Shown piece by piece: positions 1 to 8,537 of a stretch of DNA of 64,000 nt. Origin of the DNA: Pseudomonadaceae bacterium (GTDB lineage Bacteria; Pseudomonadota; Gammaproteobacteria; Pseudomonadales; Azotimanducaceae); NCBI GenBank assembly GCA_024743175.1, contig JANSXA010000013.1:62001-126000 (forward strand). Reading direction: 5' to 3'. A program made the position numbers and the translations under genes. How positions within the stretch are numbered: the first letter of the stretch is position 1; each line of letters begins with the position of its first letter. The notes below the pieces were generated by a model. The model was not told the origin of the DNA. It did not search any database and was given only the letters and a program-made list of their open reading frames with translations.

Positions 1-498
1 ATGATCAACAGGGGCAACCACCTCGGTGCTGGCGATGGCAAAGCTTTTGTTTTCAAAAATAGCCGTCATGCAGGTGTTTTCAGCCTGCTGATAAAGGTCA
101 TTTGCAGTACGTGAGAGTCGCGTGCGTCGACCGGCGTAAACCAGTCCTGCTCTTATCGACAGCTGCGGCATCTGTCCTGCTATCTCAAAAGGTGTTTCGA
201 ACAGGCGCGCGATTTTAAGACCAGCCAGTTCAAGGTGGTGCGCATCGATCAGGTTATCCAGCACAACGCAGACACTGTCTTTGGCGATGACGATAAGGTC
301 ATCATCCGGACGCAGTAAAGCCGTGAGACGCGAACGGAAGGCTTCAGCGATAAGAATTTCGCCGTCTTCACCAAATTTCTCGCCGAGGTCAGACAAGTTC
401 GTCAACGCAATGATACCCACGGCAAATTTACCGCTGCGCGAAGCAATTGATTCGGTCAATCGATCCGGGGTTTCCTGTTCGGCCTGCTCAACAATCAA
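1..498 (-). CDS. Degenerate GGDEF-type signalling protein (partial)
   Basis: I translated the reverse strand from a TTG at 498 and it stays open to the window edge (166 codons), so the C-terminal part is missing. The fragment has the alternating helix/strand pattern of a diguanylate cyclase (GGDEF) domain, but the GGDEF signature loop appears as KDSVC, so it should not make c-di-GMP. In this family such degenerate domains usually precede an EAL phosphodiesterase domain, which would lie outside the window; that is inference. It begins 17 bases after the stop of the HD-GYP gene on the same strand, so the two probably form an operon. The start is uncertain: a stop codon lies two codons before the TTG and the only ribosome-binding signal is a weak AGAG. 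Confidence 0.6.
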   Translation of the reverse strand, partial: MIVEQAEQETPDRLTESIASRSGKFAVGIIALTNLSDLGEKFGEDGEILIAEAFRSRLTALLRPDDDLIVIAKDSVCVVLDNLIDAHHLELAGLKIARLFETPFEIAGQMPQLSIRAGLVYAGRRTRLSRTANDLYQQAENTCMTAIFENKSFAIASTEVVAPVDH

Positions 499-514
499 AG
501 TTCATGCTCTGTGA

Positions 515-1795
515 TTAACCAAGAAAGTATTTCTGTGGATCGATTCCGTAAGCATTTCCCGGCAGTTCTTTGGTAATCCACCACTGCAGGGGTTGGTGGG
601 ACTCGACCTGCTGGTTTGACAGGTCGATGATCACCAGATGCTCGCGTGGCTGCTTGTTCGCTTCAAGGATCAACATGAGTTTTGGTTTGAGGCGGCTGTC
701 ATCGCTTTGCGAAAGTACAACGCCCACTTCGCCGGTATTCAGCTCAACGATGCTGCCAACCGGGAAAACCCCGATTGCGCGAATAAAATACTCCACAAGT
801 TCCGGCTGAAACAATGTGCCTGCGCTTTTCTGTATTTCCTGAATCGCCTGGTAGGAGGAGCGCGCCGGCGCGTAGGGGCGATCAGAAATCATCGCGTCGT
901 AGCTGTCCACAATACCGGCAATGCGTCCGAATGCCGGGATTTTGTTGGCCTCCAGGCCGTTGGGATAGCCGCTGCCATCGTGGCGCTCATGATGAGTTTC
1001 AATGATGTTGAGAATACGCTGATCTTCAAGACCGTTTGCCATAAGCAGGTCAACGCCGCGTTTGACATGGTCCTTTAACAGCAGCCATTGTTCGTCGTCA
1101 GGTTTGTCTGGTGAGTTGAGCAGTTCAAGTGGCAGTGTGGTTTTACCCAGATCCAGTAGCGAACAGGCAAACGCAATCTGATTGATATCATCCGGTGGCA
1201 AACCCAGCTCCCTTGCCAGCACAGCGCCCCAGACCGAACAGGAAATGGCATGAGAAAAAATGTAGTCATCCATACGGCGCATACGGGTGAGTGCAGCCAA
1301 GGCTGTTTGATTACGCATGACACTCTGCACCAGCGGTGTGATGGCATCTTCAATCGCGTTGATATCAAAACCACCGTTGCTCTGCAGCTTCACAACACAC
1401 GTTGAAAGGATTGCTTCCGCCTCATCCAATGACGTTGTGGCACTGGGCATCTCGTCATTGATGCTGACGGTGTTTTCATAGCTTCGTGGCACCTTTGGCA
1501 CCAGGCGTTCGCGCGCAGAAAGTTTCGTGTTTGCAGCGGGGTGAGGTTTGCCGTCGTTGACAACAGCTTTCAATTTGACTTCGCCCAGTTTGGAATCGTA
1601 GCGGCGTGGATCGACGTAAACAAAGGAGCAGTTGTTTGCAATACGTTCAACCATGCCCGCATTGCGCACATAAAATCCCTGCAGAGGAAAATTTGTCTCT
1701 TCCCAGGGGCGATCAAGCTGAGCCACGTACATACCCACGGTGAGTTTCGACGGCTCGGTCTTGTGCAATCCTTTGTAGTTCGGCTGTAGATCCAT
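515..1795 (-). CDS. DUF3391 + HD-GYP domain c-di-GMP phosphodiesterase-like protein
   Basis: 426 residues. Residues about 10-130 match the DUF3391 domain that often precedes HD-GYP, and residues about 175-345 are an HD-GYP domain. The GYP signature is at 276-278, HHE at 268-270, and other expected histidines at 182 and 243. The histidine of the HD pair is replaced: the usual LLHDIGK reads SLLDLGK, with Leu214 beside Asp215. HD-GYP proteins hydrolyse c-di-GMP using a metal centre that includes this histidine, so activity may be reduced or the protein may act as a sensor; similar substitutions occur in DUF3391-type relatives. There is no signal peptide or membrane segment. It lies directly upstream of the degenerate GGDEF gene, suggesting a c-di-GMP operon. 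Confidence 0.9.
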   Translation of the reverse strand: MDLQPNYKGLHKTEPSKLTVGMYVAQLDRPWEETNFPLQGFYVRNAGMVERIANNCSFVYVDPRRYDSKLGEVKLKAVVNDGKPHPAANTKLSARERLVPKVPRSYENTVSINDEMPSATTSLDEAEAILSTCVVKLQSNGGFDINAIEDAITPLVQSVMRNQTALAALTRMRRMDDYIFSHAISCSVWGAVLARELGLPPDDINQIAFACSLLDLGKTTLPLELLNSPDKPDDEQWLLLKDHVKRGVDLLMANGLEDQRILNIIETHHERHDGSGYPNGLEANKIPAFGRIAGIVDSYDAMISDRPYAPARSSYQAIQEIQKSAGTLFQPELVEYFIRAIGVFPVGSIVELNTGEVGVVLSQSDDSRLKPKLMLILEANKQPREHLVIIDLSNQQVESHQPLQWWITKELPGNAYGIDPQKYFLG

Positions 1796-1991
1796 GTGGC
1801 CGTTATCTGTGGGTCCTGAAGGCCTGAGTTTACGGTGGTTCGACCCCGGTCAATGTGACGAGGTTGGCGTTTTCTGTGCTGGCAGACGGCTCGCCTCAAA
1901 AAAGTGTCAAATTGATGACGCAAGAAGGGTCACTGGCTTGTCGCTGGTTGGTGCGATGAAACAAGGTTTTTGTTGTTGCAGGGTTGCATTT

Positions 1992-2012
1992 ATACTATGC
2001 AATACATAGTAT
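1992..2012. promoter_or_regulatory. Palindromic operator over the padR promoter
   Basis: A perfect inverted repeat, ATACTATG, five-base spacer CAATA, then CATAGTAT. It overlaps a good -10 box (TATACT at 1991-1996, with TTGTTG at 1970-1975 as a possible -35). An alternative promoter is TTGCAT at 1984-1989 with TAGTAT at 2007-2012, spaced 17. PadR regulators typically bind AT-rich dyads of this shape and repress their own operon. Its position about 35 bases before the padR start codon fits autoregulation. Confidence 0.6.
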
Positions 2013-2046
2013 GTATCACATAGAGTGTGACAGACAGTATTTGAGC

Positions 2047-2376
2047 ATGACAGATGATTCAGAAATTGGCGAAAAACTCCGCTCAGAGATTCGACGCGGA
2101 GCTCTGGTGCTGGCGGTTCTGGCGCAGCTGCGTGAAGAGCACTATGGCTACTCGCTGCGCAAGAGTCTGGCTGCAAAAGGATTGCAGGTTGAGGAGGGCA
2201 CGCTTTATCCGCTTATAAGGCGTCTTGAAAAACAGGGTCTGCTGGTCAGCGAATGGCGTGAAGAAGATAAGCGCCGCAAACGCTTTTATACCCTGTCCGA
2301 ACTGGGTCTGAAGGTTTATCTGGGTCTGTACAACGATTGGCGCGAGTTGGATGCGAGCATCCAGCAACTGGTTTAG
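2047..2376 (+). CDS. PadR family transcriptional regulator
   Basis: I chose the ATG at 2047, giving 109 residues; a longer frame from 1984 would run through the promoter palindrome and adds no conserved sequence. The protein is a compact PadR winged helix: helices, then YGYSLRKSLA, the recognition region with EEGTLYPLIRRLEKQGLL (about residues 46-63), and a basic wing (EEDKRRKRFYTL). The C-terminal dimerisation helix is short, as in the PadR-s1 group. PadR proteins are ligand-responsive repressors. It is followed 18 bases later by a HAAS-domain membrane protein, a very common pairing, so the regulator probably controls this two-gene operon through the dyad at 1992-2012. Confidence 0.9.
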   Translation: MTDDSEIGEKLRSEIRRGALVLAVLAQLREEHYGYSLRKSLAAKGLQVEEGTLYPLIRRLEKQGLLVSEWREEDKRRKRFYTLSELGLKVYLGLYNDWRELDASIQQLV

Positions 2377-2394
2377 CTTGAAGAGGGCAACAAC

Positions 2395-3348
2395 ATGCAA
2401 CTGGTAGAGAGTTATTTGTACGAAGTGGGGCGGTTTCTTCCCAAGGAAGAGCGCGACGAACTGCTGGCCGATCTGCGTGACGATATTCTTGGAGAAGTTG
2501 AAGGTCTTGCTGAGGCTGCAGGCCGCCCCCCTGAACTGACAGATGAACAGGTCGTGATTGCGCGCTTTGGACACCCATTGAAAGCTGCCGGTCGATATCA
2601 GACGCCCCGCGCCCTGATTGGCACGGAACTTTATCCGGCATTCACGCATACGCTGAAAGTGGTGTTCAGTGTTGCCTTTTTTGGTCTGGTGCTGGTGTGG
2701 CTGATTGGTGCGGAAGCTGCAGACTGGCGGTTGGGTCCTTTTCAACTGTTGGGCCTGGCGATTGAAGTTCTACTCTGGGTGTTTGCCAGCGTTGTGCTGG
2801 TGTTTGTTGCCATAGAATACTCGGGAGAACGCCTGAGATGGTATGAAAACTGGCAGCCCAGTGAGTTGAGTTCAACCAGCCTTGGCGTGATCAATCGCCA
2901 GGATGTCATTACTAATCTGATTTCAGAAGGTTTTTTCCTCTTGTGGTGGAACAACGTGGTGGTCCTGATGCAGTTTTTGCCTGAAGGCGCTTCTGCGCAG
3001 GTGATCGCGCTGGCACCGATCTGGGAAACATTTTTCTGGCCTCTCAACATTCTGTTCGGCGCATTGTTCCTGCTGCACTTCTACGTGCTCGTGCGCGGTG
3101 TCTGGCTGCGGCCTGTACTGATAGCTGAAGTGGTAGGCAATACTGCGCTGCTGGCAATTGCAGCTGTCCTGTTGACCAGCGGTGACCTGCTGGTGTTGAA
3201 CGATGGTTTCCCGAACGGATTCACCAGCAATGCACAGCTGGTTGTTAAAGTAGCGCTGCTGGTGGTGTGCGCGGCCACCATCTGGGATATCTGGCTGGCG
3301 TTTAAAACGTTTCGAGGTGCTGCTTCGAGATTACGCGCGCGTACCTGA
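2395..3348 (+). CDS. HAAS-domain multi-pass membrane protein
   Basis: 317 residues. The first about 75 residues are a soluble helical HAAS-type domain (VESYLYEVGRFLP, EERDELLADLRDDI), the module that typically accompanies PadR regulators. Four to six hydrophobic segments follow, at about 85-105, 115-142, 178-200, 208-230 and 240-310. HAAS domains are thought to be intramembrane signalling or scaffold modules; the biochemical role is unknown. The start ATG has a GAGG ribosome site. It is the second gene of the padR operon, which ends at the terminator at 3379-3417. It may be a cell-envelope sensor whose synthesis is gated by PadR; that is inference. Confidence 0.8.
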   Translation: MQLVESYLYEVGRFLPKEERDELLADLRDDILGEVEGLAEAAGRPPELTDEQVVIARFGHPLKAAGRYQTPRALIGTELYPAFTHTLKVVFSVAFFGLVLVWLIGAEAADWRLGPFQLLGLAIEVLLWVFASVVLVFVAIEYSGERLRWYENWQPSELSSTSLGVINRQDVITNLISEGFFLLWWNNVVVLMQFLPEGASAQVIALAPIWETFFWPLNILFGALFLLHFYVLVRGVWLRPVLIAEVVGNTALLAIAAVLLTSGDLLVLNDGFPNGFTSNAQLVVKVALLVVCAATIWDIWLAFKTFRGAASRLRART

Positions 3349-3378
3349 GGTAAACCACAACACTGGTTCTCCACAGGC

Positions 3379-3417
3379 GAGTCGCCGTTATACAATGGCG
3401 GCTCATTTTTCTTTTTC
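3379..3417 (+). terminator. Rho-independent terminator of the padR operon
   Basis: An 11-base-pair stem (arms 3379-3389 and 3394-3404, two G-T wobbles, loop ATAC) followed at once by ATTTTTCTTTTTC. This is the clearest intrinsic terminator in the window, 30 bases after the HAAS gene stop and just before the next start at 3428. Confidence 0.85.
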
Positions 3418-3427
3418 GGATAATTGA

Positions 3428-4369
3428 ATGGCTGAGATTGTCAGTGCGGAACTGAAAGATCCGCGGATTAGGACAGAGTTTGTAGATGCCAACGGTCTGC
3501 GTTTTGAAGTGGATAAATGCGGTGAAGGCGACAAGCTCGCCTTATGTCTGCATGGCTTCCCTGAGCACAGCTTCAGCTGGCGATATCAATTGCCGATGTT
3601 GGCTGATCTGGGCTACCAGGCATGGGCGCCTAATCTGCGTGGCTACGGCAACACGAGTCGTCCGGAAGGCGTGGCCGCTTATGCAATAGAATATCTGATG
3701 GAAGACGTGGCCCAGCTGATTGATGCCAGTGGCTGCAGTGAGGTGACGCTGCTGGCTCACGATTGGGGAGCTGTGATCGCCTGGTATTTTGCAATGCGAA
3801 AGGTCCGTCCGCTCAAGCATCTGATTATTTGTAATGTTCCGCATCCCCAGGGTATGTCGAATGAATTGGGCTGGGCCCAGTTGAAGAAATCCTGGTATGT
3901 GTTCTTTTTCCAGGTGCCGGGTTTGCCCGAGAAGCTTTTTTCCCGTGGAGAGGGTAAAGGGATCGGCGACGTGATGCGTAACTCAGCGGTAGATAAAAGC
4001 CGGTTCCCTGACGAGGTGGGAGAGGTCTACCGCCGCAACGCGATCCAACCTGGAGCCATGCAGGCCATGGTGAATTACTACCGTGCGCTGGTGCGCGGTG
4101 GTGGCGCTAAACGGCAGAAAGACCTGGGTTTTCCCGTCATCGATACGCCTACCCTGATGGTCTGGGGTGAAGACGACGTTGCGCTCACCAAAGAAACCAC
4201 CTACGGCACCGAAGACTACGTCAGCGACCTGACAATAAGGTACCTGCCGCGTGTGTCTCATTGGGTGCAGCAGGAACAGCCCGAAGTTGTGAATGCCATG
4301 ATCGAGGCTTTTCTTACCGGTGAGCCGGTGCCTGAATTACGCTGGGAGGCAAAGCTTGAAAGCCCTTAG
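3428..4369 (+). CDS. Alpha/beta hydrolase, epoxide-hydrolase type
   Basis: 313 residues with the epoxide hydrolase/haloalkane dehalogenase layout. HGFPE at 42-46 forms the oxyanion region, the nucleophile is Asp112 in HDWG, a cap domain spans about 135-225, an acid follows MVWGEDD, and the catalytic His sits in RVSHWVQQEQP near residue 280. An aspartate nucleophile separates it from ordinary Ser-esterases and predicts attack on an epoxide or carbon-halogen bond. It is cytoplasmic, with no signal peptide. It is transcribed alone, after a terminator and convergent with the SDR at 4374. The substrate is unknown; a second family member lies at 10693-11673. Confidence 0.85.
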   Translation: MAEIVSAELKDPRIRTEFVDANGLRFEVDKCGEGDKLALCLHGFPEHSFSWRYQLPMLADLGYQAWAPNLRGYGNTSRPEGVAAYAIEYLMEDVAQLIDASGCSEVTLLAHDWGAVIAWYFAMRKVRPLKHLIICNVPHPQGMSNELGWAQLKKSWYVFFFQVPGLPEKLFSRGEGKGIGDVMRNSAVDKSRFPDEVGEVYRRNAIQPGAMQAMVNYYRALVRGGGAKRQKDLGFPVIDTPTLMVWGEDDVALTKETTYGTEDYVSDLTIRYLPRVSHWVQQEQPEVVNAMIEAFLTGEPVPELRWEAKLESP

Positions 4370-4373
4370 CGCG

Positions 4374-5141
4374 CTACGTCATTACACCAAGGTTTGGCCC
4401 GCGGCGCAGGTGGTGACCGCCATCCACGGGTAACACAACACCGGTGATCCAGGATGATTCCGGGCCACACAGAAATCGCACCGCCTGGCCGATGTCATCT
4501 GCTTTGCCGGTTCGCGCTATAGGCATACAGCTCAGGTAGTCATCCCGCATGGCGGGGTTTTCATGCAGGCCCTGAGATAAGTCTGTTTCAACCAGGCCAG
4601 GACCGACACTGTTAACACGAATACTCATTGCACCCAGTTCATCAGCGGTGTTTTTTACCAGCATATCCACCGCTGCTTTGCTGACGCAGTAGGCAGACAT
4701 CATCTGGTGGGTGCGAGCCCCGGCAATAGAAGAGATGGCACACATCGCGCCACCACCGTTTGCAGCCAGGGCCTGACCTGCGTATTTGAAGGTGTAAAAA
4801 GTACCGTTCAGGTTGGTGTCCAGCACCCTTTGCCACTCGGCGCTGTCAGTAGCAAGAAAGGGGCTGGCAGACCCGGTTCCGGCATTGGCTACTGCAATGG
4901 TCAAAGGCATTTTTTCGTTAGCGCGCTGCACCGCTTCTGCAATGGCCTGCTCGTCACCAATGTCTGCAACAAGGTAGTCGACGTTTGTCTGCAGTGAGGC
5001 TGCGGCGTTATGCAGTTTTTCTTCCGTGCGTCCAACGATTGTGACGTGTGCGCCATCAGCGTGTAGAGCTGCAGCACAGGCCAGTCCGATGCCGCTGCCG
5101 CCGCCGGTGATAAACGCGTGCTGACCTGTTAATGCTGCCAT
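4374..5141 (-). CDS. SDR family NAD(P)-dependent oxidoreductase
   Basis: 255 residues, a classical short-chain dehydrogenase. The cofactor motif TGGGSGIG is at 12-19, NAG at 86-88, the serine at 137/138, and the catalytic pair Tyr151 and Lys155 (YCVSK). The C-terminus ends in the usual VDGGHHL segment. The R-T after the second strand (GRTEE) suggests NADPH preference. It would interconvert an alcohol and a ketone on an unknown substrate. It is the last gene of a three-gene minus-strand set (5892 to 4374), 21 bases after the small XRE regulator. Confidence 0.88.
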   Translation of the reverse strand: MAALTGQHAFITGGGSGIGLACAAALHADGAHVTIVGRTEEKLHNAAASLQTNVDYLVADIGDEQAIAEAVQRANEKMPLTIAVANAGTGSASPFLATDSAEWQRVLDTNLNGTFYTFKYAGQALAANGGGAMCAISSIAGARTHQMMSAYCVSKAAVDMLVKNTADELGAMSIRVNSVGPGLVETDLSQGLHENPAMRDDYLSCMPIARTGKADDIGQAVRFLCGPESSWITGVVLPVDGGHHLRRGPNLGVMT

Positions 5142-5162
5142 GTGTTTTTCTCCGTGAGTTTT

Positions 5163-5387
5163 TCAGTCAGTGTCTGTCGGGGTCAGGCTGACGTCAACCG
5201 TATAACGGCAGGCGTGCAGAATGCGCACAAACGTGTGTATGGAGGGCACCTTGCGATTGGTCTCATAAGCGTTCAGCGTCGCATGGGAAGTGCCTGCCCG
5301 GCGTGCAACTTCACGTAAGCCCAGGCCAGCTGCAAGCCTGGCCCGACGCATGCTGCTGCCAAGATCTGCCGTCGGATCAATCTGCAT
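5163..5387 (-). CDS. Small XRE-type helix-turn-helix protein
   Basis: 74 residues, almost entirely one Cro/CI-type helix-turn-helix (about 13-65). It has the LGLREVARRAGTSHATLNAYE pattern split as turn and recognition helix, and VPSIHTFVRIL in helix five. There is no sensor domain. Its ATG lies inside the end of the upstream gene, an 11-base overlap, so translation is probably coupled. It may regulate its own three-gene unit or act as a partner of another regulator. Function unknown. Confidence 0.75.
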   Translation of the reverse strand: MQIDPTADLGSSMRRARLAAGLGLREVARRAGTSHATLNAYETNRKVPSIHTFVRILHACRYTVDVSLTPTDTD

Positions 5388-5892
5388 CAGACGTTCGGGT
5401 ATAAATGCCGGTAAACCAGTCGATCCAGCTGGCGTTTTCCGGGTTGAACTGCTTCAGCTCCTGTAATACAGAACCGTCTGGCTGAGGCGTCCAGGTGCCG
5501 GTAAACGGTGCCTGTAAGCCTGTTTCCTGATAGATGATGTGTCCTTCAAGATGCATAGCGCCACTGCTGTTCAGGCCCCCGGAGTAATCAATAATGGCCC
5601 CGGTGCTGACCCACAGTTGATACCATTTCATCGTTTGCGGATTGTAGTAGTTGTAACTCTGACCGGTACCACCCTGGCGACCCTGCCATTGTTCAACAAT
5701 GAGGCAGCCATTCTCCTGGGCGGTAATCACATTTTTGCCCTGTAACTCGCCACTCCTGGCATGCACCTGCCAGTTGCCCAGCAGAAAATCAAAGGCTCGA
5801 TAAGGCTCGTCACTGCAGGGTGTGGCCGCTGCAGCGGGCAGCAGAACAAATGGCAGCATGAGCCAGCATAAAATTTGTAGCGATCTGGACAT
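5377..5892 (-). CDS. Secreted DUF1579-like hypothetical protein
   Basis: 171 residues with a Sec signal peptide (positively charged start, hydrophobic stretch about 6-19, cleavage near AAA-TPC around 23). The mature part has the FDFLLGNWQVHA opening and regular beta-strands of DUF1579/lipocalin-like proteins, which form a periplasmic barrel of unknown ligand. It heads the minus-strand unit with the XRE protein and the SDR, and diverges from the photolyase gene across a 102-base gap holding TATACT at 5924-5929. No enzyme motif is visible. Confidence 0.7.
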   Translation of the reverse strand: MSRSLQILCWLMLPFVLLPAAAATPCSDEPYRAFDFLLGNWQVHARSGELQGKNVITAQENGCLIVEQWQGRQGGTGQSYNYYNPQTMKWYQLWVSTGAIIDYSGGLNSSGAMHLEGHIIYQETGLQAPFTGTWTPQPDGSVLQELKQFNPENASWIDWFTGIYTRTSDAD

Positions 5893-5994
5893 AAAGCGGC
5901 CTCGGTTAGTGTGCTGAGTGATTTATACTGCTTCGCGGATGACATTGCACTGACAGCATTCGAGGGCGAAGAAATTAACATTGAGGAGTGAGTC

Positions 5995-7404
5995 TTGCGG
6001 ACACTGGTCTGGTTTAAAAACGATTTGCGGGTCAGCGACCATCCTGCGCTGGCTGCAGCGCGAGAGCGTGGGCAGGTGGTCGCCTGTTTCTGTATGTCTA
6101 CAGTACAGTGGCGTGCGCACGACATGGGTGATTGGCGGCTCGCATTTCAACTCCGGAGCCTGGCAGCCTTACAGCAACAACTGGATAAGCTGAACATTAA
6201 GCTGGCTGTGCTGGATGCGCCGGAGTTTTCCGATGTACCCGCTGCACTGACCCGTCTATGTAAGAAATGGCAGGTTGATGCACTTGATTCGATTGATGAG
6301 TATCCGTTAAACGAACGGCGTAGAGACGATGCTGTAGAAGAGGCGATGCTCGATAGCGGCGTCGAGGTGAATCGCCATGTTGGTGACGTTCTGGTTGAGC
6401 CCGGCATTCTGAAAACAGGCAACGGTACGCCCTACACGGTATTTACCCCGTTCTACAAAAAATGGCTGGATCCTGCCGAAAATGCAGTCAAGCAGATCAG
6501 CCCGGTGCCGGAACCCCAGGCTGCATTTGAGTTACCTGACGATCAACCATCGCAGGCGGTACCGGACAGGGTTGATGGCGTGGACCGCACGCTGGGTGAA
6601 GAGCGCTGGCCGGCAGGGGAAGAGGTCGCGCAACAACTTCTGGATACGTTCATAACCGAACGCGCGGCTCGCTATCCTGACGATCGTGATGTGCCAGCTC
6701 TGGACGGTACCAGCGGCCTGTCCGCACATCTGGCTGTAGGTTCCATCTCTGCGCGACAGTGTGTGGCAGCGGCTATGCGGGCATCACTGCACTCATCAAA
6801 ATCCGCAGATGGCCTGCAGAAGTGGATCAGTGAAATAGCGTGGCGGGATTTCTACCGTCACATTGTTGCGCAGTTTGACCATGTCAGCAGAGGCGAGACG
6901 TTTCGGCAGGACAAAGATCATCTGCCCTGGCGCCATGCACCTGATGAACTGCAGGCCTGGCAGGAAGGTAAGACGGGTTATCCACTGGTTGATGCCGCCA
7001 TGCGACAGCTGAATGAAACAGGCTGGATGCATAACCGCCTGCGCATGATTGCTGCGATGTTCCTCACCAAACATCTGCTGATTGACTGGCGTGCCGGGGA
7101 AAGATATTTCATGAACAAGCTGGTGGACGGAGATTTTGCCTCGAACAATGGCGGCTGGCAGTGGAGTGCTTCCACCGGCACCGATGCCGCACCCTATTTC
7201 CGCATTTTCAATCCCACCTCCCAGGGTTCAAAGTTTGACAAGGGTGGCGCGTTCACGACCCAATACGTGCCCGAGTTGAGCGGGTTGGATGCTAAATACA
7301 TGTTCGAGCCACACAAGGCTGGCGTTAGCTCTTATCCAGAGCCCATTGTTGACCATAAGCTTGCGCGCGAGCGTGCGTTAGCTTTTTTCAAGGCAAACCT
7401 GTAG
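5995..7404 (+). CDS. phrB: Deoxyribodipyrimidine photolyase (class I CPD type)
   Basis: 469 residues. It repairs cyclobutane pyrimidine dimers using blue light and FADH. The N-terminal alpha/beta antenna domain starts LVWFKNDLRVSDHPAL; the C-terminal FAD domain carries GYPLVDAAMRQL, the tryptophan-rich HNRLRMIAAMFLTKHLLIDW region, and the SNNGGWQW signature followed by RIFNP. The start is a TTG at 5995, chosen because GAGGAGTGAG at 5983-5992 is a strong ribosome site directly before it and homology begins right there. Length and motifs fit bacterial class I photolyases; a cryptochrome-like role cannot be excluded but is less likely. Confidence 0.92.
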   Translation: MRTLVWFKNDLRVSDHPALAAARERGQVVACFCMSTVQWRAHDMGDWRLAFQLRSLAALQQQLDKLNIKLAVLDAPEFSDVPAALTRLCKKWQVDALDSIDEYPLNERRRDDAVEEAMLDSGVEVNRHVGDVLVEPGILKTGNGTPYTVFTPFYKKWLDPAENAVKQISPVPEPQAAFELPDDQPSQAVPDRVDGVDRTLGEERWPAGEEVAQQLLDTFITERAARYPDDRDVPALDGTSGLSAHLAVGSISARQCVAAAMRASLHSSKSADGLQKWISEIAWRDFYRHIVAQFDHVSRGETFRQDKDHLPWRHAPDELQAWQEGKTGYPLVDAAMRQLNETGWMHNRLRMIAAMFLTKHLLIDWRAGERYFMNKLVDGDFASNNGGWQWSASTGTDAAPYFRIFNPTSQGSKFDKGGAFTTQYVPELSGLDAKYMFEPHKAGVSSYPEPIVDHKLARERALAFFKANL

Positions 7405-7433
7405 CGTTTGAGCGAAATCGAGGGGGGATTCAT

Positions 7434-8537
7434 ATGTTAACCAAGGGTGATGATTATCCAATTCATCAGACGCCGGAGCCGATTGCGTACACCGGTGCAG
7501 TTCGCAACTTTTATGACCGCTATTTCTTCAATGGCTATCACTTACACGAGGATATCTTCTTTGCAGCGGCGCTTGGTGTGTATCCCTACGTTAATGTCAT
7601 GGACGCTGCGTTTAATTTAATAATCGATGGGGTTCAGCATAACCTGATTGCATCACGAGTTCTGAATATGGAACGTCTGGATACTCAGGTGGGGCCTATA
7701 TCGGTGCAGGTAATAGAGCCGCTGCAGGTGTTGCGTTTGCAGGTTGATGAAAAAGCCCACGAGCTAAAAGCTGATCTGACGTTTACGGGTCGAATTGCCG
7801 CCCAGGAAGAGCCACGCTTCACTCGGCGTGTTGGCAGCCAGCTGACCATGGATTCCACCCGCCTGACCCAGAATGGCAGCTGGCAGGGCTGGATTGAGCA
7901 TAAAGGTCGACGCATCGAGGTGACACCAGAACTGTGGCTCGGCACGCGTGATAGATCCTGGGGTGTTCGCAGCATTGGGGCGGCGGATGTCCAGCCGAAT
8001 CCGATGGCGCCGGAAAACTTTCAGTTTTACTGGTTGTGGGCGCCCATCAACTGGGAGGATGGCGTCAGCCTTTATCACCTGAATGACGATGAGTTGGGCC
8101 GCCCATGGAATACTAACGGCGTTTATGTGCCGACTGGTAAAGGTGCGGTTACAGAGGAAATGTCAAAGGTCAGTTCGCAGATAGATTTCCAGCCAGGTAC
8201 CCGTCACGCCCGTTCGGCAAAAATCAGTTTTGTTCGTCACGGAGGTGGTGAAGTTGAAATCAGCATGTCACCCCGTTATCACTGGTATATGAAAGGCGTT
8301 GGCTACGGCCACCCCGAGTTCAATCATGGATCCTTTCACGGCGAATTCGACAGCACCTATGAAGAGCATGTGCTGGCTGAAGTAGATGACGCCACCAATC
8401 TGCACATACAGGCAATCTGCGATGTTCAAATGAGTGGAGACCTGGGAGAAAAGAAAGGTCGCGGTGTGCTCGAACAATTGATCATTGGTCCACATGCCCC
8501 TTCTGGATTTAAAGACCTTATGGACATGGCGCAGTGA
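7434..8537 (+). CDS. Uncharacterised beta-rich protein (DUF7064/7065-like)
   Basis: 367 residues, no signal peptide or membrane segment. It begins 30 bases after the photolyase with a GGGGGA ribosome site. The pattern of long beta-strands, the paired WLGTRDRSWGVR and FYWLWAPINWEDGVSLY segments, and an internal duplication resemble the AttH/hydroxyneurosporene-synthase-like proteins often annotated DUF7064/DUF7065; I recall this from pattern only. Such genes sit beside lipid and steroid catabolism genes in several actinobacteria and gammaproteobacteria. The stop overlaps the SDR start by four bases (GTGA), so the two are surely cotranscribed and probably act on the same compound. Function unknown. 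Confidence 0.7.
   Translation: MLTKGDDYPIHQTPEPIAYTGAVRNFYDRYFFNGYHLHEDIFFAAALGVYPYVNVMDAAFNLIIDGVQHNLIASRVLNMERLDTQVGPISVQVIEPLQVLRLQVDEKAHELKADLTFTGRIAAQEEPRFTRRVGSQLTMDSTRLTQNGSWQGWIEHKGRRIEVTPELWLGTRDRSWGVRSIGAADVQPNPMAPENFQFYWLWAPINWEDGVSLYHLNDDELGRPWNTNGVYVPTGKGAVTEEMSKVSSQIDFQPGTRHARSAKISFVRHGGGEVEISMSPRYHWYMKGVGYGHPEFNHGSFHGEFDSTYEEHVLAEVDDATNLHIQAICDVQMSGDLGEKKGRGVLEQLIIGPHAPSGFKDLMDMAQ

Noticed and set aside
638-1078. Plus-strand open frames across the HD-GYP gene
   Set aside because: They mirror a strongly conserved protein on the opposite strand and show no ribosome site or recognisable domain.
1984-2046. N-terminal extension of PadR
   Set aside because: It would be encoded by the operator and promoter region and matches nothing in the PadR fold; the ATG at 2047 fits better.
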